64,000 nucleotides of DNA from Cupriavidus pauculus (GTDB taxonomy: Bacteria > Pseudomonadota > Gammaproteobacteria > Burkholderiales > Burkholderiaceae): the NCBI RefSeq assembly GCF_002858765.1, contig NZ_PJRP01000013.1:142666-206665 (forward strand), written 5' to 3'. Position numbers and translations under genes: made by a program. Under the pieces are notes generated by a model. That model did not search any database. It saw nothing but the letters and a program-made list of their open reading frames with translations, and was not told the DNA's origin. Positions 44,508 through 52,646 of this stretch are shown here, one piece after another (within the stretch, counting starts at the first letter, position 1; every line of letters begins with the position of its first letter).

Positions 44508-45422
44508 TCAGCGCGAACGGCGCGGCTTGGCCGCATGCCGCACCTCGCGCGTGAACTGCGCGCAGGCGTGCGTCATCAGGTCTTCGGAGCGATAGACCAG
44601 AAAGAGCTGGAAGTCGGGCAACTCGTCGGCAATCGGCAATCGCACCAGCGCTTCGGGGTCCAGCTTCAGCGGCCCCGTGCCATCGAACACGTAGTTCGAC
44701 CACACGCTGATCAGATCGGTCTTGGTCGCCAGCTGCAGGCCCAGCAGGTTCGACGCGCTCTGCACGATGCGCTTGGGCATGTCCAGGCGGTGCAGGCGCA
44801 TCAGGCTGGCCAGCGGGCTGCCCGGATCGTCCAGCGGATCGAGCGTCAGCCAGTCGGCATCCAGAAGCGCACGCAGGCGTCGCGCACGGCGCAGCGGATG
44901 CCCGGGTCGCACCGCCAGGCCCATGCCGACCGAAAACAGCGGCTCCCATTGCATGCCGCCGCCACCGGGGCCGCTGTTGGTCGAGATCAGCCCAAGATCG
45001 AGCCGCCCTTCGCGCAACCCTTCCAGAATCTGCTGCGGGCGCAACTCCAGCGCGCGCAGCGTCACATTCGGATAGCGCTGCCGGTAGGCCGCCATCGCAT
45101 CGGGCAGCGCGGCGCTGGATGCCACGGCCGTAAAGCCGATATGAAGCTGCGCCTCGGCATGTCCGCGAATCGATTCAATGTCTTCCAGCGCGTGCCGCAG
45201 TTCCTGCTCCACCACCGTGGCCCGCCGCACCAGGGCCACGCCATAGGCCGTCAGGCTCACGCCGCGCACCGAGCGCGACATCAGCGTGACGCCCAGTTCG
45301 CGCTCAAGCTCCGCAATGGCCTTCGACAGCGCCGGCTGCGATGTATGCAGGCTGCGCGCAGCCTCGTGAATGCTGCCGTGCTGGGCCACCGCCAGCAGCA
45401 CACGCAGTTGTTGCAGCTTCAT
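44508..45422 (-). CDS. LysR-family regulator, AbgR/TdcA-type
   Basis: 304 residues: winged helix (LQQLRVLLAVAQHGSIHEAARSLHTSQPALSKAIAELERELG) and a standard effector domain. It is divergent from the MFS carrier and M20 amidohydrolase genes and is probably their regulator. LysR proteins of this kind beside amidohydrolase/carrier pairs control uptake and hydrolysis of acyl-amino acids, as with p-aminobenzoyl-glutamate; that analogy is inference. Confidence 0.9.
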   Translation of the reverse strand: MKLQQLRVLLAVAQHGSIHEAARSLHTSQPALSKAIAELERELGVTLMSRSVRGVSLTAYGVALVRRATVVEQELRHALEDIESIRGHAEAQLHIGFTAVASSAALPDAMAAYRQRYPNVTLRALELRPQQILEGLREGRLDLGLISTNSGPGGGGMQWEPLFSVGMGLAVRPGHPLRRARRLRALLDADWLTLDPLDDPGSPLASLMRLHRLDMPKRIVQSASNLLGLQLATKTDLISVWSNYVFDGTGPLKLDPEALVRLPIADELPDFQLFLVYRSEDLMTHACAQFTREVRHAAKPRRSR

Positions 45423-45567
45423 CCGGGTTTCTCCCCACCGTCTGTTTGGCAATGCCTTGCCATGGTGCGCGCCTGCGCAATTGCCGTGCATGGCACACCG
45501 GAATGCGCCGCGTAGGTACTAGTCCTGATGGTGCGCGGCGGGTGATGGTGTCGGTGATGCCATTTCG

Positions 45568-45585
45568 TTATCACGATGACAATAA
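45568..45585 (+). promoter_or_regulatory. Imperfect palindrome between divergent LysR and MFS genes
   Basis: TTATCA and TGACAATAA flank CGA in an AT-rich patch of an otherwise GC-rich 281-nt gap (45423-45703). It may be a LysR site; nothing else in the gap stands out. Confidence 0.3.
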
Positions 45586-45703
45586 ATGATTTTCGGTGCG
45601 GCGTGTTTGCCTGAATACTGCATCGCCAAGGACGTACGACTTGCGCGATGGACGCCACCCCAGGCGCCACGATTTCCGTAACCCAGTTCGTGGAGCCCCC
45701 CAC

Positions 45704-47038
45704 ATGAACGACGCAACCCTGCCCGCCGGCGCGCCGCTCGCCGGTGCCACCGTCACCGCCCCTGCCACATCCGTTGCCCCTGCCGCACCCAGGGCGAAGC
45801 AAAGCCAGTTCCGGCTGATCGCCGCCTGCTCCATCGGCAATGCGCTGGAGATGTTCGACTTCACGGTCTACAGCTTCTTCTCGCTGCTGATCGGCAAGCT
45901 GTTCTTTCCGTCGGACAGCCCCTATGGTTCGCTGCTGCTGGCCGTGGCCACGTTCGGCATCGGCTTTATCATGCGACCGCTGGGCGGCGTGCTGATCGGC
46001 AACTATGCCGACCGCCGCGGCCGCAAGGCCGCCATGACGCTGACCATCGGCCTGATGGTGCTGGGCACGCTGTGCATCGCGCTGGCTCCCACCTACGCCA
46101 CCGCTGGCGTGCTCGGGTCGCTGACGATCCTGGCGGGCCGGCTGTTGCAGGGCTTTTCGCTGGGCGGCGAGATTGGCGCGTCCACCGCGATGCTGATGGA
46201 AGGTGGCGACGTAAAGGGGCGCGGCTGGCGCGTGAGCTGGCAGATCGGCAGCCAGGGCATTTCCGCGCTGGCCGGCGCGGCCACGGGCGCCACGCTCTAC
46301 GCCTTGCTGCCCACCGCCGCGCTGGAAAGCTGGGGCTGGCGCGTACCGTTCCTGCTCGGGCTGCTGATCGCGCCGGTGGGTCTCTACATCCGCGCCAATC
46401 TCGATGAGACGCACGAGGCCGACGCGCACACGCCAAGCCCCGTCGGCGAGCTGTTCCGCCGTCACGCCAACAAGGTGGTGCTGGGCATCCTGGCCGGCAC
46501 CGCGGGTACGGCCACGATGTACCTGGTGGTGTTCTTCATGCCGACGTACATGATCCGCGTGCTGCATATGCCGGCGTCGCTGTCGTTCCTGTCGGGCTGC
46601 GTCACGGGGGTCACGCTGCTGGTGGTCTCCCTGATCGCCGGCACGCTGGCGGACCGCCTCGACCGCCGCAAGCCGCTGGTGGCGGGGTCGCTGCTGTTCA
46701 GCCTGATTGCCGTCTATCCCGCGTTCTGGCTGATGAATCACTACCCGAGCGTGCCGCTGGTGCTGGGCCTGTCCGCGCTGCTGACCGCCAGCATCAACAT
46801 CGGCACCACGCCGCTGTTCCTGATGCTGCTGGAGATGCTGCCCGCCGGCGTGCGCGCCACGGGCCTGGCCGTGATCTACAGCGTGGGCGTGACGGTGTTC
46901 GGCGGCTCGTCGCAGTTCATCGTCACATGGCTGCTGGCGAAGACCGGCAACCCCATGGCCCCGGCCTTCTACATGATGGCGTGCGGCGTGCTGGCCCTGG
47001 TGGCCGTGCTGCGCATCGCCGAGAAGCGCGAACACTGA
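45704..47038 (+). CDS. MFS transporter, metabolite:H+ symporter type
   Basis: 444 residues with 12 membrane segments after an Ala/Pro-rich cytoplasmic head of about 35 residues. The TM1 motif NALEMFDFTVYSFF and the loop motif GNYADRRGRKAAM fit the MHS branch that includes citrate-proline and alpha-ketoglutarate carriers. It lies 53 nt before the M20 amidohydrolase, so it probably imports that enzyme's substrate. Confidence 0.88.
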   Translation: MNDATLPAGAPLAGATVTAPATSVAPAAPRAKQSQFRLIAACSIGNALEMFDFTVYSFFSLLIGKLFFPSDSPYGSLLLAVATFGIGFIMRPLGGVLIGNYADRRGRKAAMTLTIGLMVLGTLCIALAPTYATAGVLGSLTILAGRLLQGFSLGGEIGASTAMLMEGGDVKGRGWRVSWQIGSQGISALAGAATGATLYALLPTAALESWGWRVPFLLGLLIAPVGLYIRANLDETHEADAHTPSPVGELFRRHANKVVLGILAGTAGTATMYLVVFFMPTYMIRVLHMPASLSFLSGCVTGVTLLVVSLIAGTLADRLDRRKPLVAGSLLFSLIAVYPAFWLMNHYPSVPLVLGLSALLTASINIGTTPLFLMLLEMLPAGVRATGLAVIYSVGVTVFGGSSQFIVTWLLAKTGNPMAPAFYMMACGVLALVAVLRIAEKREH

Positions 47039-47091
47039 TTCCCTTTCGATACCCGTCGCTACCCCGCGAGACTGACTTCCCGAGACCCACC

Positions 47092-48303
47092 ATGACCCGC
47101 CAACCGACCCTGACCCCGTTTCAGCTGCGGCCGCACCTGCTGCCCGCCATCGACACCGAAACCTTCGTCAATATCCGCCGCCAGATCCATGCGCAACCCG
47201 AACTGGGCTTCGAGGTGGGCGCCACCAGCCGGCTCGTGGCCACGCTGCTGGAAAGCTGGGGCTACGAGGTTCACACCGGCATTGGCAAGAGCGGCGTCGT
47301 GGGCCAGTTGAAGGTGGGCAACGGCACGCGGCGCCTGGGCATCCGGGCCGACATGGATGCCCTGCCCATCGTCGAGGCCACCGGGCTGCCCTACGCCAGC
47401 AAGACCCCCGGCCGCATGCATGCCTGCGGGCACGACGGCCACACCGCCATCCTGCTGGCCGCCGCCAAGGCGCTGGCCGATTCGCGCAGCTTCGACGGCA
47501 CGCTGAACCTGATCTTCCAGCCCGACGAAGAAAACCTGTGCGGCGCGCGCGCCATGATCCAGGACGGACTGTTCGAGCGCTTTCCGTGCGATGCGATCTT
47601 CGCGCTGCACAACATGCCCGGCGTGCCGGCCGGGTCGTTCCGTGTGCTGGAAGGGCCGGTCAGCCTGTCGTCCGATGTGGCCGACGTGACCATTCGCGGC
47701 GTGGGCGGCCACGGCGCGATGCCGCATCGTTCAAAGGATCCGATCGCCGCTTCCGCGGCCATCATCACCGCGCTGCAAACGGTGGTGGCGCGCAACGTGG
47801 CGCCCGACGACACCGCCGTGGTATCGGTCGGCTTCATCCATGCCGGCGCCACGCACAACGTGATTCCGGAGGAGGTCAAGATTGGGCTCAATGTGCGCGC
47901 CGCGCGGCCCGAAACGCGGGCGCTGGTGGAAGCCCGCATCTACGAGATCGTCAGCCTGACCGCGCAGGCCCACGGCGTGACGGCGCAGATCGACTATCGC
48001 CAGTTGACGCCGCCGATGGTCAACGCGGCCGGCCCCACCGCGCTGGCCGCCGAGGTCTGCCAGGAACTGGTCGGCACCGAGCAGGTGGTCACGCAGGCGC
48101 CCAAGGGCCTGAACGGCAGCGAGGACTTCGCCTGGATGCTCGATACGGTGCCCGGCTGCTACCTGATCCTGGGCAACGGCGAAGGCGAATTCGGCGGCTG
48201 CATGGTCCACAACCCCGGCTACGACTTCAACGACCAGGTGCTGCCGCTGGGCGCGGCGGCTTGGGTGCGACTGGCGCAACGCTTCCTGGCCCCAGCGTCC
48301 TGA
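47092..48303 (+). CDS. M20 family amidohydrolase
   Basis: 403 residues. Metal-site motifs: the first His in CGHDGH, the acidic pair in QPDEENLCGA and later His in GGHGAMPHRSKDP. The fold and length match hippurate hydrolase/N-acyl-amino-acid amidohydrolase/IAA-amino acid hydrolase proteins. It likely frees an amino acid from an acyl conjugate taken up by the carrier before it. If glycine conjugates such as hippurate are used, the glycine riboswitch gene right after would handle the glycine; this is a hypothesis. Confidence 0.9.
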   Translation: MTRQPTLTPFQLRPHLLPAIDTETFVNIRRQIHAQPELGFEVGATSRLVATLLESWGYEVHTGIGKSGVVGQLKVGNGTRRLGIRADMDALPIVEATGLPYASKTPGRMHACGHDGHTAILLAAAKALADSRSFDGTLNLIFQPDEENLCGARAMIQDGLFERFPCDAIFALHNMPGVPAGSFRVLEGPVSLSSDVADVTIRGVGGHGAMPHRSKDPIAASAAIITALQTVVARNVAPDDTAVVSVGFIHAGATHNVIPEEVKIGLNVRAARPETRALVEARIYEIVSLTAQAHGVTAQIDYRQLTPPMVNAAGPTALAAEVCQELVGTEQVVTQAPKGLNGSEDFAWMLDTVPGCYLILGNGEGEFGGCMVHNPGYDFNDQVLPLGAAAWVRLAQRFLAPAS

Positions 48304-48370
48304 TCGGAAAAACCTGATGGCCGAATCCTTAATTTCTATGGCATAGTGGCCACCGTTGTACCCCGCGATA

Positions 48371-48556
48371 TCGGGAGAGCCCGTCGCTGCCGCCAGGCAG
48401 CACGGCGCCGAAGGAGCAACCGCCCCGGAAACTCTCAGGCAAAAGGACCGGTATCGCCATTGCACTCTGAAGAACCCCGGCTCGTACGTCGGCCGGCGGT
48501 ACCGAAGGAGCAAGCGAGCCCCGGCTCGCGAATCTCTCAGGTCAAGGACAGAGGGG
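48371..48556 (+). ncRNA. Tandem glycine riboswitch
   Basis: Two aptamers in a row. The first (about 48371-48455) has CGGGAGAG, GCCGAAGGAGCAA and AACTCTCAGGCAAAAGGACCG. The second (about 48463-48556) has ACCGAAGGAGCAAG and AATCTCTCAGGTCAAGGACAGAG, with CTCTG/CAGAG closing stem. The spacing and repeated GAAGGAGCAA/CTCTCAGGYAAAGGAC blocks are the known glycine riboswitch pattern. It leads the amino-acid dehydrogenase gene at 48623, 67 nt on. The platform between is not clearly a terminator. Confidence 0.93.
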
Positions 48557-48622
48557 GCGTCCGCGAAAAGCGCATGGTGCGCCGTGGACTGCCACCCCAT
48601 GACGTCCTGAAAGACCTTCCAC

Positions 48623-49891
48623 ATGAAATCCATTGCAGTGATCGGCGGCGGGATTACCGGCGTCACAACCGCGTACGCGCTGGCCAAACGCGGGTTCTCC
48701 GTCACGCTGTTCGAGCGGCATCGCTATGCGGCCATGGAAACGTCATTTGCCAACGGCGGCCAGTTGTCCGCATCGAATGCCGAAGTCTGGACGCACTGGT
48801 CCACGCTGGCCAAGGGCATCAAATGGATGCTGCGCGCCGATGCGCCGCTGCTGGTGAATCCGCGCCCCACCTGGCACAAGCTGAGCTGGTTCGCGGAATT
48901 CATGGCCTCGATCCCGCATTACCGCGCCAACACGGTCGAGACCGCGCGCCTGGCCATCGCCGCGCGGCAGCACCTGTTCGCCTGGGCCGACGCGGAAGGC
49001 ATCGACTTCGACCTGAAGCGGCGCGGCATCCTGCATATCTATCGCAACAAGGCCGGCTTCGAGCATGCCGGGCGGGTGTCGAAGCTGCTCGCCGAAGGCG
49101 GCCTGGAGCGCCACGCGGTGACACCGGCGGAAATGCGCGACATCGAGCCCACGCTGGCCGGCAACTTCCACGGCGGCTACTACACCGAGAGCGACGCCAC
49201 GGGCGACATCCACAAGTTCACCAGCGGCCTGGCGGCAGCGATCAGGCGCCTGGGCGTGCAGACGCTGTACAACCAGGATGTGCGCTCGGTGGCCACCACG
49301 GGCCGGCGCGCGACCGTAGTATCCGCGGAGGACAACCTGCCCACATCGCGCGAGTTCGATGGCGTGGTGGTGTGCGCAGGCGTGGCCAGCCGGGCCTTCG
49401 CGCAGCAGCTTGGCGACCGCGTGAACATCTATCCGGTCAAGGGCTACTCGATCACGGTGAACCTGAACGACGCCGAGAGCCAGGCCAGCGCACCGACGGT
49501 CAGCCTGCTCGACGATGAAACCAAGCTCGTCACCAGCCGCCTGGGCGCCGACCGCTTCCGCGTGGCCGGCACGGCCGAGTTCAACGGCATCAACCGCGAC
49601 ATCCGCGCCGACCGCATCCGCCCGCTGGTCGACTGGGTGCATGCCTGCTTCCCCGGCGTCAGCACGCGCAGCGTGGTGCCCTGGGCGGGCCTGCGCCCGA
49701 TGATGCCGAACATGATGCCGCGCGTGGGCCGTGGCCATGCTGCCAACGTGTTCTACAACACCGGGCACGGGCACCTGGGCTGGACGCTATCGGCGGTGAC
49801 GGCCGAGATGGTGGGGGATGTGGTACGGCAGGCGGCGACGCAGCAGGGACGCGTGGTTGTCGGCCAGGGCGTGGGCGGCATGGCAGCCTGA
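48623..49891 (+). CDS. dadA: D-amino-acid dehydrogenase family flavoprotein (DadA-like)
   Basis: 422 residues. N-terminal FAD site VIGGGITGVTTAYALAKRG, then METSFANGGQLSASNAEVW, the DadA signature region, and the C-terminal NTGHGHLGWTLS flavin motif. DadA enzymes oxidatively deaminate D-amino acids and pass electrons to the respiratory chain. Control by a glycine riboswitch suggests that glycine itself, or a product chain that ends in glycine, is the substrate, so glycine dehydrogenase activity is possible. The ribosome site before the ATG is weak (GAAAG). Confidence 0.85.
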   Translation: MKSIAVIGGGITGVTTAYALAKRGFSVTLFERHRYAAMETSFANGGQLSASNAEVWTHWSTLAKGIKWMLRADAPLLVNPRPTWHKLSWFAEFMASIPHYRANTVETARLAIAARQHLFAWADAEGIDFDLKRRGILHIYRNKAGFEHAGRVSKLLAEGGLERHAVTPAEMRDIEPTLAGNFHGGYYTESDATGDIHKFTSGLAAAIRRLGVQTLYNQDVRSVATTGRRATVVSAEDNLPTSREFDGVVVCAGVASRAFAQQLGDRVNIYPVKGYSITVNLNDAESQASAPTVSLLDDETKLVTSRLGADRFRVAGTAEFNGINRDIRADRIRPLVDWVHACFPGVSTRSVVPWAGLRPMMPNMMPRVGRGHAANVFYNTGHGHLGWTLSAVTAEMVGDVVRQAATQQGRVVVGQGVGGMAA

Positions 49892-49911
49892 TACGCCCGC
49901 CCTTCCCCCAG

Positions 49912-49938
49912 CCCCTCTTCCGCAGAGCGGGAGAGGGG
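49912..49938. repeat. Extragenic palindrome, copy 1
   Basis: CCCCTCTTCCGC-agag-CGGGAGAGGGG, an imperfect copy of the repeat 60 nt downstream. It follows the DadA-like gene and may help end its transcript. Confidence 0.6.
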
Positions 49939-49975
49939 AGAACAACCAAGGCACTTCTGCAACTGTCGGTTCGCT

Positions 49976-50002
49976 CCCCTCTCCCGCCTTGCGGGAGAGG
50001 GG
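49976..50002. repeat. Extragenic palindrome, copy 2
   Basis: CCCCTCTCCCGC-ctt-GCGGGAGAGGGG is a perfect 12-bp stem with a 3-nt loop. Two copies of one palindrome this close look like a REP-type element. Confidence 0.7.
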
Positions 50003-50052
50003 TCGGGGGAGAGGGCCAGCGCATCAACGACCGGAAATCGGATGGCCAAAAC

Positions 50053-50083
50053 GAAAAAGCCCCGCTCAATGCGCAGGGCTTTC
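50053..50083. terminator. Bidirectional terminator-like hairpin
   Basis: AAAAAGCCCCGC... and ...CAGGGCTTT pair around a short loop, with A/T runs on both sides. It resembles the terminator at 50205 and is part of the duplicated unit with the tRNA fragment. Confidence 0.6.
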
Positions 50084-50087
50084 ATAT

Positions 50088-50116
50088 TGGTGCCGAGAAC
50101 AGGACTCGGTCACCCA
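50088..50116 (-). pseudogene. Decayed 3' end of a tRNA-Leu copy
   Basis: The 29 nt match the 3' end of the intact tRNA-Leu (50241-50269) at 23 positions, including the encoded CCA, but the T-loop is lost and no other tRNA arm is present. The stretch 50117-50204 holds only GC-rich sequence, with no gene that I can see. Confidence 0.55.
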
Positions 50117-50204
50117 GGCGCGACCCCGGCCGGCGCTTGCAAGCGTCGGCTTTTCGAGTCCTGGCGGGCAGTCCGCAGGGACTCCCGTTTCCGGGCGTAC
50201 AAAT

Positions 50205-50237
50205 GAAAAAACCCCGCTCGTGTGAGCGGGGTTTTTG
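50205..50237. terminator. Terminator after tRNA-Leu
   Basis: AAAAAACCCCGCTC-gtgt-GAGCGGGGTTTTT is a near-perfect hairpin with A and T tracts, so it can act in both directions. It begins 4 nt after the tRNA 3' end. Confidence 0.88.
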
Positions 50238-50240
50238 AAT

Positions 50241-50327
50241 TGGTGCCCAGAAGAGGACTCGAACCTCCACAGTGTTGCCACCGCTAGGACCTGAACCTAG
50301 TGCGTCTACCAATTCCGCCATCTGGGC
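50241..50327 (-). tRNA. tRNA-Leu (anticodon CAG)
   Basis: On the minus strand it begins GCCCAGATGGCGGAATTGGT and ends in GGTTCGAGTCCTCTTC TGGGC-A-CCA. The 7-bp acceptor pairs, the anticodon loop is TTCAGGT, and there is a long variable arm as in all tRNA-Leu. CCA is encoded. The size is 87 nt. Confidence 0.95.
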
Positions 50328-50365
50328 TTCGTTTCGCCGCATTGCTGCGTTGAAGCGAGACGCGA

Positions 50366-50393
50366 ATTCTACATAAGCCCCGGCAATTTGCAA
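50366..50393 (-). promoter_or_regulatory. Sigma70 promoter of tRNA-Leu
   Basis: On the minus strand TTGCAA (50388-50393) and TAGAAT (50366-50371) are 16 nt apart, about 40 nt before the mature tRNA 5' end. Confidence 0.65.
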
Positions 50394-50418
50394 GCCCTTT
50401 TTCACGCCATCGTAAAAA

Positions 50419-51996
50419 TCAGCTGTTTTGCACCCCAAGGTACAGGCTGCCGTCCAGCACGTAGCGGTTGCGCCCCGCCCGCTTGGCGCGATACATCGCG
50501 CTGTCGGCACGGTGCAGCAACGGCTCCAGACGCGCGGCTTCAGGTATCGCGCATACCGCGCCCACGCTGATCGTCACATACGGCTGCACGGGCGTGCCGT
50601 TGTGGGGAACGCCCAGGTCCCGCACCGCCGCGACCATGCTGCGTGCAATGGCGCGCGTTTCGTCCACCGACGAATCGGGCAGCACCACCGCGAATTCCTC
50701 GCCGCCCAGCCGTGCGCAAAACTGCGCGCCGCGCAGCACGCCGGTCAGCGCCTCGGCCACCTGCCGCAGGCAGTCGTCGCCGCACGGGTGGCCGTACAGG
50801 TCGTTGAATTGCTTGAACAGGTCGACGTCCAGGATCAGCAGGCCGATTTCCTTGCCGCGCTCATGGGCGCGGGCCACGGCAGCCAGCGATTCGCGCTGGA
50901 AGTAGCGCCGGTTGGGGATGCCGGTCAGCGCGTCGATATCAAGGTCGGCCTGCACGCGCGACAGCTGCTCGGCCGTTTCGCCAAGCTGCGTGGCCAACGC
51001 CTGTTCGCGCGACTGGTAGCGGCTGATGTCGCGCATGAACACCAGCAGGCCGATCTGCTTGCCGTCCATCCGGCACACGGGCTCCACCGTCAGTTCGTAC
51101 CCCAGCCCGTCCGGGATGAAAGGCGCCGACGCGTCGGGGTCGCTCAGCGCGTGGTGCCACGCCGGGGGCGGTATCTGGCCACGGCGCAGGTCTGGCACCA
51201 GCCGGGCAGCGGCGGGATTGAACTCGACGATGCGTCCGTCCGCGCCCAGGATCGCGCAGCCCTCGCGGATCGCGTCGAACACGCGCAGCCGCGCGTAGTG
51301 GCCGGTATCGTCCAGGTGCGTGCGCAGCGCGCAGAACCACACCAGCAGGGTCATCAGCGAGAACGTGGCCGGGGTCAGGTCGCCGCCCATCGGGCCTGTC
51401 CAGCGGTAGAGGTAGGCGATGTGCGTGACCAGCGGCAGGAACAATCCCGCCATCAGCACATTGCGGCCGCGCACCGACAGCGCCGCGTTCGGCACCTCGG
51501 CGGTGGCCAGGAAATACATGCTGAGCCCCAGCATCGCGTAGGTCCACGCGGCCACCGCGGTATAGCCGATGCCGTGCCGAAACACCGCGCCCGGCGAGAC
51601 ACCCGGCGGCATCAGTTCGATCGACGTCCAGATCAGGTGATGGCGCTCGTTGGTGAACACCAGCGCCAGCGTCAGCACGGCGAAGAAAACCGGCACCCAC
51701 AGCATCGACCACGGCACGACAAAGCGAGGCCGGCTCAGGTGAACCATCGCCACCAGCCAGCCGATCGGTACGGCCACGATGCCCGCATACTGGAACTTGG
51801 CCCAGAAGATCCGACCCGGCAGCGCCGTCTCGCTGATTTCCAGCAACCGGCCGCCGCTCCAGATGGCCACGCCCGCCGCCAGCACCAGGAATGCACGCAC
51901 GGTGGGGTCATCGCGGCGCGGCCATGCCGCGACGGCCATGCCCACACTGCACACCACGGCAATGGTCAGGCAGAGGACGAGAGGATACGATGGCAT
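50419..51996 (-). CDS. Membrane diguanylate cyclase (7TM-PAS-GGDEF)
   Basis: 525 residues. About eight N-terminal hydrophobic segments up to residue 220 look like the histidine-kinase-type 7TM sensor region. A PAS domain (DAIREGCAILGADGRIVEFNPAAARL) covers about 245-340 and a coiled linker leads to the GGDEF domain. The active site is GGEEF (CARLGGEEFAVVLP), a functional variant, and the metal Asp is in LDVDLFKQFND. The inhibitory I-site RxxD is R-G-A-Q here, so product inhibition is probably weak. It makes c-di-GMP in response to an unknown membrane signal. Start at 51996. Confidence 0.93.
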   Translation of the reverse strand: MPSYPLVLCLTIAVVCSVGMAVAAWPRRDDPTVRAFLVLAAGVAIWSGGRLLEISETALPGRIFWAKFQYAGIVAVPIGWLVAMVHLSRPRFVVPWSMLWVPVFFAVLTLALVFTNERHHLIWTSIELMPPGVSPGAVFRHGIGYTAVAAWTYAMLGLSMYFLATAEVPNAALSVRGRNVLMAGLFLPLVTHIAYLYRWTGPMGGDLTPATFSLMTLLVWFCALRTHLDDTGHYARLRVFDAIREGCAILGADGRIVEFNPAAARLVPDLRRGQIPPPAWHHALSDPDASAPFIPDGLGYELTVEPVCRMDGKQIGLLVFMRDISRYQSREQALATQLGETAEQLSRVQADLDIDALTGIPNRRYFQRESLAAVARAHERGKEIGLLILDVDLFKQFNDLYGHPCGDDCLRQVAEALTGVLRGAQFCARLGGEEFAVVLPDSSVDETRAIARSMVAAVRDLGVPHNGTPVQPYVTISVGAVCAIPEAARLEPLLHRADSAMYRAKRAGRNRYVLDGSLYLGVQNS

Positions 51997-52147
51997 GGAA
52001 GATGGGCCGAACCGGATGGCAAACCCCGTCCGGCGGTGCGGGGCGAACCATTATAGGCCCGCGCGGTCCGACACTGGCGCGGCGGCACGCCGCCGCCCAG
52101 CCCACCACCCAAGTCCGCCCTCAATCGCTACCTTCAGGAATCAGGAC

Positions 52148-52615
52148 GTGCCCATCCTCCTCCTCGGCGTCGCCGTCATCGCCGCCTTCGTCTACGGCCT
52201 GGTCCGGCTCTACCAGATGGTGACCGCCACGTCAGGCATGCTGGCCGGCGCCGCCGCCGACATTCTGATCCTGGCGATACTGACGGCGCTGTGCGTGGCG
52301 TGGCTGCGTCGCTACCGGGCCATCCACGGCCGGCGCATCAAGGGTGAACGCATCCTGGCCCTGCAGGGCGACTGGGGGTCTCTCAAGGTCGACGCCGAAC
52401 GCAAGAACAGCGTGCTGGAGATGAACGGCCAGCGCCAGGTGATGATCTTCGCCGACATCGACGGCGCGCGCCCCGAGGCGCGCCAGGGCCGCTGGTATGT
52501 CGTCGTCGCCCTGCGGCACAGCAGGCAGGGCGAATGGGTGATTCCGGTGGCCAACCGGGACGCCGCCAATCTGTGGACAAAGATCTTCCGGCTGGCCGCG
52601 TTGCAGAAGCTCTGA
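52148..52615 (+). CDS. Small membrane protein, hypothetical
   Basis: 155 residues if started at the GTG 52148 (weak TCAGGA site); no ATG fits as well. Two hydrophobic segments (about 2-20 and 30-55) are followed by a soluble domain (GDWGSLKVDAERKNSVLEMNGQRQVMIFADIDGA). Family not recognised. It is divergent from the cyclase gene and convergent with the M81 gene. Confidence 0.65.
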   Translation: MPILLLGVAVIAAFVYGLVRLYQMVTATSGMLAGAAADILILAILTALCVAWLRRYRAIHGRRIKGERILALQGDWGSLKVDAERKNSVLEMNGQRQVMIFADIDGARPEARQGRWYVVVALRHSRQGEWVIPVANRDAANLWTKIFRLAALQKL

Positions 52616-52640
52616 ACGCCGGGCCCTGATCGCCCGGCGT
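52616..52640. terminator. Hairpin between convergent genes
   Basis: ACGCCGGG and CCCGGCGT form a perfect 8-bp stem with a 9-nt loop right after the stop at 52615 and before the convergent M81 stop. No T-run is present. Confidence 0.6.
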
Positions 52641-52646
52641 CAGACG

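Noticed and set aside
45419..47035. 538-codon minus-strand frame opposite the MFS carrier
   Set aside because: Low-complexity His/Gln/Arg composition and no start signal; the plus-strand carrier is unambiguous.
50082..50510. Minus-strand frame over the tRNA region
   Set aside because: It runs through the tRNA-Leu gene and its terminator.
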